NCBI GenBank assembly: GCA_025331125.1
Contig: JAOALB010000160.1
Span: forward strand, 53,111-117,110
Direction: 5' to 3'
DNA length: 64,000 bases
DNA from: Mycogone perniciosa
Lineage: Eukaryota > Ascomycota > Sordariomycetes > Hypocreales > Hypocreaceae
Positions within the stretch are counted from its first letter, which is position 1. Every line of letters begins with the position of its first letter. The notes beneath the pieces are model-generated. The model was not told the origin of the DNA, searched no databases, and saw only the letters and a program-made list of their open reading frames with translations. This document shows, piece after piece, positions 42,331 through 52,745 of the stretch. Made by a program: the position numbers and the translations under genes.

Positions 42331-43930
42331 GACAGGAAGGAGACTGAAGTGGCAGGGATCGGGTCTGGGATATTTCAAGAGTGATGCGTCCTCAGAGGAC
42401 AAGCCGTCTCAATCTATGGGCACAAACAGCAGTTGAGCCGTTGCAAAAGCGATCGAGAAGCGGATATTTTTTGCAATGTCGTTCGTGGGGTCATCTGTCC
42501 TCGCTTAACCAGCCGGTTGGGTCGCGACTTTGCAGCAACGAGGCAGAATATCTAGGCAACAGCTGTGGCACGACAGGGATATGTTTGCTTCGCCTGCTGT
42601 GCAATGCCACGTTATTTTCTCTCGCCGATCAAAGGACGCATGGCGATTGGAAGAAGCTGGTGTGTGTCTGTGTCTGCTCTCTGGTTTGAAGCTCAGGTGG
42701 AGCCGTTCTTTAGCTGCAGAGTGCAGACAGCAGCCGATAAATTGATGCGAGCCGGCCCGCTAGAAAACCCGACAGGCTGGAAGGCCAGCGCTGAGAAGCA
42801 CCTGTACGAAGTACCAAGACAACATGACGACTGCCCAACGACTTTACGAGTAGACTACGTGCTTCGTACACAACAGTAGTAGTACTACCGCATACGGAGA
42901 ATGAAGCACATAGCAGTGATTCAGAGATTGCATTTACTTGCAGTGTGACTCGAATAACCACATCTGTCCGCCACATAGATACACGAGAGCAAATAAAGTC
43001 ACTCCATCCTTCCGGGTTTTCGTCATTGTTCCACAGCATTCACCTCTGCTGTACGAAGTACAAAGTATGTATCTGCTGGTTGGTGGACAGACACACCAGA
43101 GAGGGCCAAAAGGCAGCCAGGGGACCGGGATGCCTTGTTGGGCATCAACCTCGGCCGGCACCAGAACACCAACAGTGGCCTTGAGTGGCCGAATTTTCAA
43201 GGCCTCTAGCAGACCATGTGCCATCTTTGCCATACCACCCGGTTTCAGGCGACCAATCCCGACATGGTTTGGGCTGAGCTGACACATTCTCGCGAATATT
43301 GCGCATGATCAGGGCTGGCAGCGCATCTTTCCTCTTCTCTCTCGCCTTCTTTATTTACTGTGACGGCTCCCCGACAAAGGTGAAATGACTCTGGGCTTTG
43401 TTTCTTTGTTGCAAATCCGGCTTTGGACCCGAAAAAGACTATACATACCATGGTGGCCTCATAATGAATCGCGTTGATGTATTATCCGACAGTCAGAACT
43501 AGCTTCCACGAGCAAATCCCTTGAGGTCACTACTTCGTGTTTTTTTTTTTTCATTATCTGCGATACCCTTTCTTTTATGTGTGTACACGTGCAAAGTACG
43601 TACGTGGCTGCAGCCCGGCGTCCCATGTTGATAGCGGTTTGCTCACAAGCGACGATAGTTTGATACCCGGTTGAGTTTTTATCATGTAAGATGATGATTT
43701 TCTGTCTTCACGATTGATGCAGGCGGTCGCCTTGAACTTGATGCGATCTGTTCAGCTCGAGATATCTCAGCTGGTGGCTAATGCGAGTCCGTACAGAGAC
43801 ATGAGACGGAGCGTGTAAAGTCTGTTCTACACATACACACTACTCCACGCGATCGCAAGATCGAGTGCAAAAGAATACCTGAGACAAGATTCCATAAATA
43901 TTTCAACGAGCCAGCGTGAAGAACGCAGAA
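42331..43930. other. Divergent intergenic region, gatB to the DUF6594 gene
   Basis: 1.6 kb without a supported gene. It contains TACGAAGTAC at 42804-42813 and 43052-43061 and a 12-nt T run near 43539-43551. The paired overlapping open frames at 42934-43287 on both strands have no motif. Confidence 0.4.
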
Positions 43931-45821
43931 ATGGCACTTTCAGAGGCTGAGCAGGCCGCTGAGGGTGAGAGCCCCCTAAGGGTGGAAGCCCCCGGGTCAC
44001 TTGGAGATGCCGACACCATCACCAGCAGCACTAGCACCATCACCAACGCCCACCTCATGAACAAAGGGCTTGTTAAACACAGTCGCCACGCCAGTGTTGA
44101 CGGGCACGAGCATTACTCCGATCTCAAGCGGACCACCTCCCCTCTGCCGGCAATTGCAGTGCAGAAGAGACGACGACAGATATCCCTAACCCCAAAGTAC
44201 CACCTAGATGAGAGAAAGTCCTCGGAGACCATATCCTCCCGACTATCATCACTATCTACGACCTCATCTGCTGGGGGCATTGCTGGCTCCACGCTTACTC
44301 CTGCAGACCCAGAGACCTCGGACAAGAATGAAAGGGCGATAGAGCGGCTTCATTTGCAAGTCAACGACGAAAATGGTATTCCCCATGGCAAGGAGAGGAT
44401 GAGAAAGGTTGGCCATAGGCGCCCTAGTCCCCACAGGCATTTGAGTCCTCGCAGACATATGAGCCCCCATGGCCGGCCCAACGGCCTGGATTTCATGGTG
44501 CAGGATCCCGAAGACCCTATGCGATGTACGTCTGTTTTCAAGCCCGTTCACATGCATTGCCGTCTAACTTCCGCTTTGCCAGTGCCTCCTAACAACCACC
44601 TCCCCAATGGGCCTCCTCCTGGGAGACCTGTCCATGATGGGCGTTACAGAAGTCGGAGCCCCAACAACGGCTCACCAAACGAACTCTCCATCGACGAAGC
44701 TTTGGACGGCCGCTTCCCACCGGTACAATTGCACCAGCGGCCCTTTCAAAACGGATACGGCTCGCCTGAGGTAGCCTATAGCACGGTCGAACCGGTAGCG
44801 GCACCCTTCTCTCCGCCTCCCGCCCATCCACCATTCCCCATGCAGCCGCAAACCGTAGTGCCAAACTTTCAGGTCGGGGCAATACCGCTCAGTGGCTACG
44901 ATCTCCTGGCAGCCAAGCTATCAGGGAAGGTTCCGGGGCCAAGGCTCACACCTATGTATCGACGGTTCGAAACACTCCACCACCGCTTACTGCTCTATTT
45001 GCAGGATGAGATCACCGAGCTTGAGGAACAGCTACAAAATTTTGATGCAGTAGACACACAGAGTCGGAGGTTTCCAGGAGGAATCTATCCGGCCTCCCGT
45101 CGAAACGAAAACATAAGCCCGAGCGAGGTCACCTGGAAAAAGAATGATATTATAAACAAGCTTGCACAAAAGCTATACCAGTATAGTATGCATTCCATCC
45201 CACCTGACTTGAGGGATTCGTCTAACAACTGGGGTAGACCAAGTCATCTCCTCGTTCAAAGCGACGCAAGAACTAGCGGGGCCGAATTCGAATGATATTT
45301 CCGGCTACAGAGATTATCTTTATGCCTGTAATGTGCTTGCCGTGGATGAAGCTCAGTTTCTCGAGGCCACCGAAGACCTTATCACCTTGGCCAAGCGCAG
45401 GCGGCGCTCAAACGACGCCCACCACGACGATCCACTTAGCCCGAGGCCTCGCTCGGCAGGAATGCTGGGATTTCCGCCGTCCCCTAGCAGCCGAATTTCT
45501 GACACCGGCAGTGTCCGATCGTATGTTCGCAAATCGCAGGCGCGAATGGAGCAGGCTCCTCCAACTCCTCTCGCTCCCCTTGCTCCCCTCGCGCTGGCCA
45601 TGTCTTTGGGCGTCCTGTTGCCGGTTCTCTCCTTTGCCGTCATCCCGGGTTTCGTCGCACGCATGATAGTTGTGTTGTTTGTGGGAATTGGTATCGCGGC
45701 GATTCTGCTGCAGTCTGGTCTCCTTAACATGGGGGCTGAGAATCGAGGCGCTATGGACTGGGTTATCTGCGCTGGGATATATGGAGGAGTAATGGCAGTG
45801 ATAGCAGGTGCATTTTCTTGA
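43931..45821 (+). CDS. DUF6594-family membrane protein with a long disordered N-terminus
   Basis: Exons 43931-44525, 44583-45185 and 45238-45821 encode 593 residues. Intron 1 (57 nt: GTACGT donor, TCTAAC branch, GCCAG acceptor) lies inside an otherwise open frame; intron 2 (52 nt: GTATGC donor, TCTAAC branch, GTAG acceptor) changes frame and restores LYQYNQVISSFKATQ. The first 310 residues are Ser/Pro/His-rich and probably disordered. The conserved region starts at SGYDLLAAKLSG and runs through RRFETLHHRLLLYLQDEITELEEQL, FPGGIYPASRRNE, DYLYACNVLAVDEAQFLEATEDLITLA. The C-terminus has three hydrophobic segments (LAPLALAMSLGVLLPVLSFAV, ARMIVVLFVGIGIAAILLQSG, DWVICAGIYGGVMAVIAGAFS). This matches fungal DUF6594 proteins, whose function is unknown. 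The ATG at 43931 is used because the longer frame starts at a GTG. Confidence 0.86.
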
Positions 45822-46837
45822 AGGGCATGAGAGTGCGGAGTATACGAAGGAGAAATGTTTTTTTTGCTGGGGAAAATTTGGAATCTCTAAAATCTTGGGC
45901 AACTAACGGTAGAATATCTGATGTCTTATGATCTTACGATAGCCTTTTCCTAGTCATATATAGGTCTGGAGAAACGACAGGTTGTAATTGAACGAATGCT
46001 TTGATACCCCGAAGACGAGAAACAAGCACCAAGGTGTTTTCGTGCATAGAAGTCAAGTTGTGAAGTGCCACTCCTTGCTTCTCGACTTGTTCGGCGTCCT
46101 ACCTCGCCGTTCCGACTTGAAGTCCATAACGATATTGCACCCAGGAGTATGCCCTAGCATAAGAAGCATCTCTTTTAATCAGAAAATACAATGATTCTAC
46201 ATTGAAAGCTCGTTTTCGTAGCCTGGAGCTCTATGGCAACCAGCCAACCAGCCAACCAGCCAACTGTCAGACCCCAACTCACCATCGTGCCGAAGTCCCC
46301 CCCCCTTTTTTTTTTTCACCCGCCAGCTGTCACAACTGTCACTCCCACCTTTTCCCATTTCATGTTTACTCGAAAACTTTCTTACTGATTCTTTCACCTG
46401 GCAGAATTGTGGGGCCATCGCTAGTATTTATGTTTTCCCTCCCCCCTCCTCTTCTTTTTCTTCTTCCCCTTCCTCTTTCTCTTTGTCACATCATCATCAC
46501 CACTTGATCCCACACTGCAAGGAAAGCTCCCCGCATCGCCAAGGTATGTCCATCTCCCATCTCTATTATGATCGTTCATCTAAAACATCATCATGGTTAC
46601 CATCATGGTTATCTCCATTATCTCCATCGGGCCTCGCAGCGGAGAGAACCCTCTCGTGACAATCGATTCCGCACAAGCTGAGCATCGAGAGCCTGTTTCT
46701 GGGCTACAAGGAAGAAATGTCTTCACCATTTCCGCTTGACTCTCCCCCTTCATCGCATCCCCTTGCTAACGTATATCCAAGATCATCTTTACATCGCCAA
46801 GCAGCTTCTACCTACCAACATCTACCAAACAAACACA
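45822..46837. other. Intergenic region upstream of the GPI-protein gene
   Basis: About 1 kb. It contains an AACCAGCC repeat (46237-46265), a C run followed by a T run (46299-46318), and a CT-rich stretch at 46437-46490 typical of fungal leaders. Short open frames before 46838 are not supported. Confidence 0.45.
46237..46265. repeat. AACCAGCC tandem repeat (about 3.5 copies)
   Basis: Three consecutive AACCAGCC units plus a partial fourth, directly readable, upstream of the GPI-protein gene. Confidence 0.8.
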
Positions 46838-47671
46838 ATGTCCGTTCCCAAGATGACCGCGGCCCTTCTCGGCCTTCTCGTCCCTGGCATTCTTGCCATC
46901 ACTCCTTATGGTGAGTCTCATCCACTTCTGCATTTACTCCCATTGCTTACTGACCCTCTCTCAGCGAATGGCCAGTACACTATGACTGCCGAGCCTCAGC
47001 AGGTTGGCTCCACCACTTCCGATGGTAAGCCCTCCCCTTTCATGCTTTGACCTCTGCCACATTTCATCTCTAACGGATCCCAAGGCATGCTCGTGTACTC
47101 GATCAACTACTGCACTATTGTTCAAGACACCCAGTGCCAGGTCTTCCTCTCCACTGCCAACGCAGTCACCCCTGAGTCCTCGGTCACAGTTGCACCCACT
47201 AACGCTGCTTCCACCGCTGTCGCTGAGTCCTCTACTGTTGTCTCGGATCCCGCTTCGGCCCCTGCCACTGGCGAGACCGTCATTCCTGGCGAGCCTGAGC
47301 AAACCACCTTCGTCTCTGAGGTCACCCCTGGCGCCCCTGAGTCGACCGAGGCTGGTATCCCAGTCACTGCCGGCCAGCCAACCCCTACCGTCGTCTCTAC
47401 CACCGACGAGGTTGGCAACCCAACTTTCGTGACCAGCACCGCCCTCGCTGTCACTGGCTCTGATGCTGCCACCACCAGTGGCACTGCCTCCGAGTCTGCC
47501 TCCAGCACCGCTGGACATCACTCCAACAGCACCTCCTCTGGTGAGCATGATGGCCCCTCGACCACCACTGACCCTTCCGCGCCCAGCCCCACTGGTGCTG
47601 GCGCGGCTCTCCGGGCCATCCCTGGAGTCATCCTCGGAGCCGCCGTCATGGCCGCGATTTTTCTCGTCTAA
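46838..47671 (+). CDS. Small Ser/Thr-rich GPI-anchored surface protein
   Basis: Exons 46838-46910, 46965-47024 and 47085-47671 (donors GTGAGT and GTAAGC, acceptors TCAG and CAAG) encode 239 residues. MSVPKMTAALLGLLVPGILAIT is a signal peptide. After YANGQYTMTAEPQQ and a short conserved VYSINYCTIVQDTQCQVFLST with two cysteines, the protein is a Ser/Thr/Pro/Ala-rich stalk (residues of about 75-215) suited to heavy O-glycosylation. The C-terminus GAGAALRAIPGVILGAAVMAAIFLV is a standard GPI-attachment tail. It is probably a wall or plasma-membrane mannoprotein, perhaps in adhesion or wall structure; no enzymatic domain is visible. The short first two exons make the signal peptide and Cys segment separable from the stalk. 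The gene is convergent with vps41. Confidence 0.82.
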
Positions 47672-48069
47672 GCGGCGAGCCAACCACCGCTGTAGATTAT
47701 ATCCGACATACAGGATGTGAATTCACTTGTGGACGTTTCTGAGATTTCGACGGTTGGGAATGGGAAGTCAAATACACTGGATTTTCAGCACGGAAGTTTG
47801 AGTGAACCGCCATGATAGGGGCGAGTGATAATTAAAAGGAAGTGGTTTTGTTTGTACGTAAGGTATTTTCACACCACAATAAACAAACCTCCGCTACTCA
47901 CTGAGATTTGCTTTCTGACGTGCAGGCTTTGGCAGATGGTATCACGTTCTATTAATGCGTAGCCTGATATATAGTAATGGAAAGAAAGCCCCCCAGTCTG
48001 TACTCCCATCCTGTGCAGCTGATAGATATTTCCCACGATACAATATAGACTCCAATGCATATACAAATT
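47672..48069. other. Convergent 3' flanks of the GPI-protein and vps41 genes
   Basis: 398 bases; nothing further is supported. Confidence 0.4.
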
Positions 48070-51000
48070 CTAACCCTCGCTCGAATGGCATATCGGACAG
48101 CCGCCTCTCACTTTGTCTCTTAGCAGCCTCGCCTTCATGACCTTCATGCCTACCATGTAACGACCCCCTTCTTCGGCCCCTCGCCCAAGGTCGACATCAG
48201 CCTTTCTACCTTTATGCAGCATCTCAAGCAAGTGGCTCACGTGAAACACATGCCCACATGCGAATCCCAGTAAAGTCTCCATCTCGTACTCCGTAAATGC
48301 CTCAAGGCAGCTTGCGCACTGGCCCGGTTGTGGTGTCTTATCATCGGTGCTCTCAACTACCACCTTCTCATCAGACATATCCTGCGTGTTATCTTTAACA
48401 ACATTCTTCTCCATCTCTTCGCTGGGCTGTACCGCAACTTCGAATTTTATTCCCCTCCGCTGTCCCGTCCGGAGCTCATTCTGTGCCGCGGCAACTTCGC
48501 TGCGCAAAACGGTTGCAACACCAGAGCTAATACTGTGCTGCAGCTCATGCTCCTTCATCATGTGAATGAGGCCTTCCCTTAGTCCTTGGATTTCAAGGCC
48601 TTCTGGGATTCGTCGGACCAAGGTGATTGGATTGATAGTGGTACCGACTTGTTCCAGAAGCGCTCGAATGAAACTTGGCTTGTCCATGCTGTAGTTGAGA
48701 AGATCCTCCCATAAGTCAGGATCATCCTGTTCCTTGACAAATTCAATCGCCTTGTTGACATCGTTTAGGCGGTCAATGATGAGGTATAGAGCACGTTTCA
48801 TCTGCCCTGTCTTGGAGTACAGATACACCAGCTCATCGTAGAATAAAAAAAGTTCGCACTCTTGAACAGCCTATAGAAAGTCAGTATGAATGAGCTTTTA
48901 GAATACAAAAACATAATGACGTAGAAAGCCAAACCTTTTCAAACGCGTACGAGGTGGAAGTTTTCAGAAATTCCATGAGAAGTAGTCTGTCATATATAGC
49001 GAATAGATGAACGGCAAGATCCGCAAAGTTGTCCACTAATGACTGACTGTCCATGACTAGCCTGTCGATGTTCTCTCCCGAGTGCTCCATGATGCCCTCG
49101 CCTCTCCATAGCCCTCTTAAATAGAAGAGCAAGTACAGGTCAGGTCCTTTTGCTTGAAGCTGTTCGACAACAACCTCTGGTCGCACAAGGCCGTGCTGTG
49201 CCTCGTCTACCAACAAGGTGATGGCTTCTGACGTAGCAACAGCGAGCTCACGCTCAGTCATGTAGTTGAGCCGCTCCGGCGGTACTCTGAGCCCGATAAA
49301 CCCTGGAATATCGTCTGTCACTGCATCCGCAAGGTGATTTTCCCCGATAAGTCGGAAAGCAGAATCTGCGTCCTGGAGTTTTATATAGCATTTTAGCGCA
49401 TCACGGTGTCGCCCGCCAGCTTCGTGCAGCTTGGCTAAGCTCTCCATGACAATTCGCCAATCGCGCCCCTTTTCACCATTCTCGACGCTATTTTCACGGA
49501 CGTCGCGGTATTTAAGTTGGTTTTCGAGGGCTGTGGTGATGGCACGGACATCGAAGAGATTGGTTGACCAATGTTCAAGTAATTCTCTGAATCGGGGCTT
49601 GTCTGTCTTGATGTAATGACCGAGAACTACCTCATAGATTGTCGTAGGCAACGGCGGCTGCATTGGCTTCGATGGGATGTACTTCGTAATATCGTCAAAT
49701 TTGTTTGCGCCAGCAAACGTCCACACCCACTTCTCCCATCGATCAGGAGTCGTAAGAACCTTTCCGCAAACCTGGCCAGCCGTTGCCCAATCACCTTCAT
49801 CAATGAGTTCCCGAATCCACAGCTCGCCAATCCGCCTCTTTTCTTTCTCGGCAGAAGAGTATAGGTTCTTCTGGGGCCCGTCAATAATGGATTCATCGTC
49901 GAAGAAGTCGTCACCTCCGCCCGTATGCTTGGATGGCGTTGGAGGGCCAGGCTCAACAGCGTTTTCAACAGCAACCAAGACGTCAGGGTTCTCGTCCAGA
50001 AGTTCCCAGGCTTGTTGGTACTGTTCACGCTCTAGTAACCAAGCAAGATGGTCAGAGAGGTCGCGCTTGGTCCCAACAATACAGTCATAGGGGCTGTGAA
50101 TAAAAATCTTGGACCCTGGCTTGGAAAGACTGGGGTGAACGGTTTGGAACTTAGCCCTTAGTCCTGCTCGAATCGTGTCGGCGGTGCTTCCATGTCTAGA
50201 GCTAGCAGTGCCGTCTTCACCACTCTCCCTACTTATGATACTCGCCCCCGAACTAAACAAGGACTTCGGGTTAATGGCAACGTTCCACATTTCTGATCCG
50301 ATTCCAGCGAGTGCTTCCAATGCTCCCTTCGAAGATGCTACCACAGATGCAGCATTACGGGCGGGCAGGACGCTCATGTGGTAATCGCCTGCGGAAAGTC
50401 TCTCAAAACGGCTGATGCTGAGGCTATGCCTATCAGCTTCGACCTGGGATTTCAGATCGATGAGTCTCAGTTCTGGAGGCTGATTATTTAGACATCGCCG
50501 TTTCCCCCCCAAGAGTTCGCTTTCTGTAGATCCTGTTGACGACTTGGATTTATGCTTCTTTGAGGTTCCCTGGGTTTTTGATGAAGGGACTGCATCGTCT
50601 TCCTCGGCGTCATCTTCGTCCTCTGGTGAACAAAATGCAAGAACCAGTAATTGGTTTTGGGTATATAATGAAATTCCCGAAATAATGCAATCCGTGTGAA
50701 GACTGGAGCATGTTAGCGTACCGTCAATCTGGGCTGGAAATGGGCGATACTTACATCTTGACTATTTCTGCTCGTGCAGCAGTCTTTTCGCCAACATTCC
50801 TGCCAGAGCCAACACTTCCAGGATGGACATGGATAATCCACATTGTTCCTCCCCAGCCGATAAGAAGTCTTTCAATGTTTTTTTTGCCTGGCGTTGCCTG
50901 CTCTCCCAGTCTATCCATGGTCGGGGAACCAACATCATCGTGAGATGTTTGTTCGGACTCATCGCTTTCAACAGCTTTCTCATCTATCCATTCAGCTCGG

Positions 51001-52298
51001 CCTTTCCAAACACTTGCCATGGTTTCCCACTGGCTTGTCTGTGGTCTGTCAATATGACCGATCCGTTTCCATGCATCTTCAGCCTCTGTGCTGTCAAGAT
51101 GTAGTTTTGTTCGCATGATCTTGATGCCATGCTCATTCAGCCAGACAACATACTTTCCTGACAGAGACCATTTGATAGCATTGATCGTTCCCTCTCCGGA
51201 ATGAAGGACTGTATCCTTTCCCCCATTGTTTTTCATGCCGATACTTGCAAGCCAATCGGACGCCACCGCAGCCGCCGTGGCAATTGTAGTAGACGTGCTT
51301 CGACCTGGACCACCGCCCACAGTAAGGATGAGCTGACCAGCTAAACCACCAGATAAATATGTCCTATCAGTTTTGTATTCTGGTGACAAAGCTACCGCCT
51401 GCACAGGCCGGGCAAAGTTTCGCAGCTGGACATCCTTCATATCGATCAATGATTGGACGCAGACATTACCGTCCATTGAGGAAGTGGCGATATATATATC
51501 GTTCGACGCTGTCTTTGGTACTTGTAGTATCTCTCTAGGCCGCCTTGACGCCGCGACAGGGGAGGCTTCTGATTGCCGAGAGGCTGGCCGGGCTTGAGCT
51601 GTCTGTGTCCGCTGGAGCTGGAGCTGGAGCGCTTCCGGCTTCTCGTTTGGCAGTGGAGGAGGATAGGGCGATATCGATATTGATGTAACGGAAGCTGAGT
51701 GCGCGTGGTAAACCCGAAGAGGGTTGAAGGTAGGCAGTTGGATAACATGCTGTTCTCAAGTTAGCTGGATAGTCGGTGACTGAATTCCAAAAACGCTTAC
51801 GATATTGCCATTGTGAGTGCCAATAATCTACGCATGGTTAGTCAACACAGTTCAATAAATTTGGGGATCTGCCTGGCGCACCATCTTGTCACCTGCAACG
51901 AGGGAGGCACTGGTCGCATCACCGTTGCGATAAACGGCGCCCAGATTTTGTGTCAATCGAGTAGACTTCAGCTGTGGTTCGTCATCCTCCTCCTCTTCCT
52001 CCTCATCATCATCTTCTGAATCACCTTCATCGTCCTCCTCTTCCTCGTCGTCGTCATCCTCGTCTTCCTCATTGGGCTCTACCTGACCAGCTTGTTCCGC
52101 CCTGCCTACCAGCTCATCCTCTGCACGTCCGTCCCCGACTGGCTTCTCTGTCTCATACTGGACGGATTCTCTGCTTCCAGCTGCGTCAGCTGCGTCAGCC
52201 ACGTCAGGTTTGCCGCTCGGCGCGTTGGATGCTGTTGTTTCAGGGAACTGTAGATGTTGTTCCTGCCCATCGTCCTTCTGGGGCGACCGGTCTGTCAT
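48070..52298 (-). CDS. vps41: Vps41, HOPS tethering complex subunit
   Basis: Five exons on the minus strand, 52298-51882, 51827-51801, 51749-50755, 50702-48935 and 48870-48070, total 1335 residues with all phases consistent. Exon 2 is only 27 nt (IIGTHNGNI). Residues 1-125 are disordered and very acidic (EEDEDDDDEEEEDDEGDSED). A WD40-type propeller follows (HAHSASVTSISISP, SSMDGNVCVQSLIDM, INAIKWSLSGKYVVWLNEHG, LIGWGGTMWIIHVHPG). Then comes the clathrin-heavy-chain-like repeat (SDHLAWLLEREQYQQAWELL, RHRDALKCYIKLQDADSAF, ELFLFYDELVYLYSKTGQM). The C-terminal RING-H2, CASCLEAF...CGHVFH...CPICHS, covers about 1254-1333. Vps41 in HOPS tethers vesicles to the vacuole with Ypt7. It is divergent from apc1 across 447 bases. 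Confidence 0.93.
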
Positions 52299-52745
52299 TG
52301 CGACAGCTGGAGATGGGGCATTCTGGGTATCAAGACGATCCTTAGCTACAGCGAAGTCGGAGCACGCCGCATATGGCTGCTCGACGAAGTAGAAGCTTCA
52401 GGGCGGGAGGCGGGAGGCGGCAGCGGAGCGTTGGGATGCTGTGTTGAGGGATGCGATACTTCGGAGCTACGTCACGAGAGCTGTCGGGGACCTGGACCGC
52501 TCGTTGATCCCCTAATGGAAATCCACCCCCACTATAACGAACCTTTGGCCCGCCCACCGCTGCTGCACCACCAACCACGCGTCGACACGCGATATTCGTG
52601 ATTGAAGCTTCAGAAAAGTCGGATGCCATGTCTTTGGAGTGTGCTTGCCACAGAATGATGCACATGGGGCGATGCATCAACTAAGTTGCACCGCCAACTG
52701 ATACGAACACCGTCTGCCAACGGCCTATGGAGCTGCTAATCCAGC
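52299..52745. promoter_or_regulatory. Shared divergent promoter region of vps41 and apc1
   Basis: 447 bases separate the two start codons, so both promoters and leaders must lie within it. No core element stands out clearly enough to place. Confidence 0.55.

Noticed and set aside
42934..43287. Overlapping open frames of about 115 codons on both strands
   Set aside because: Mutual shadows with no motif; composition fits non-coding DNA.
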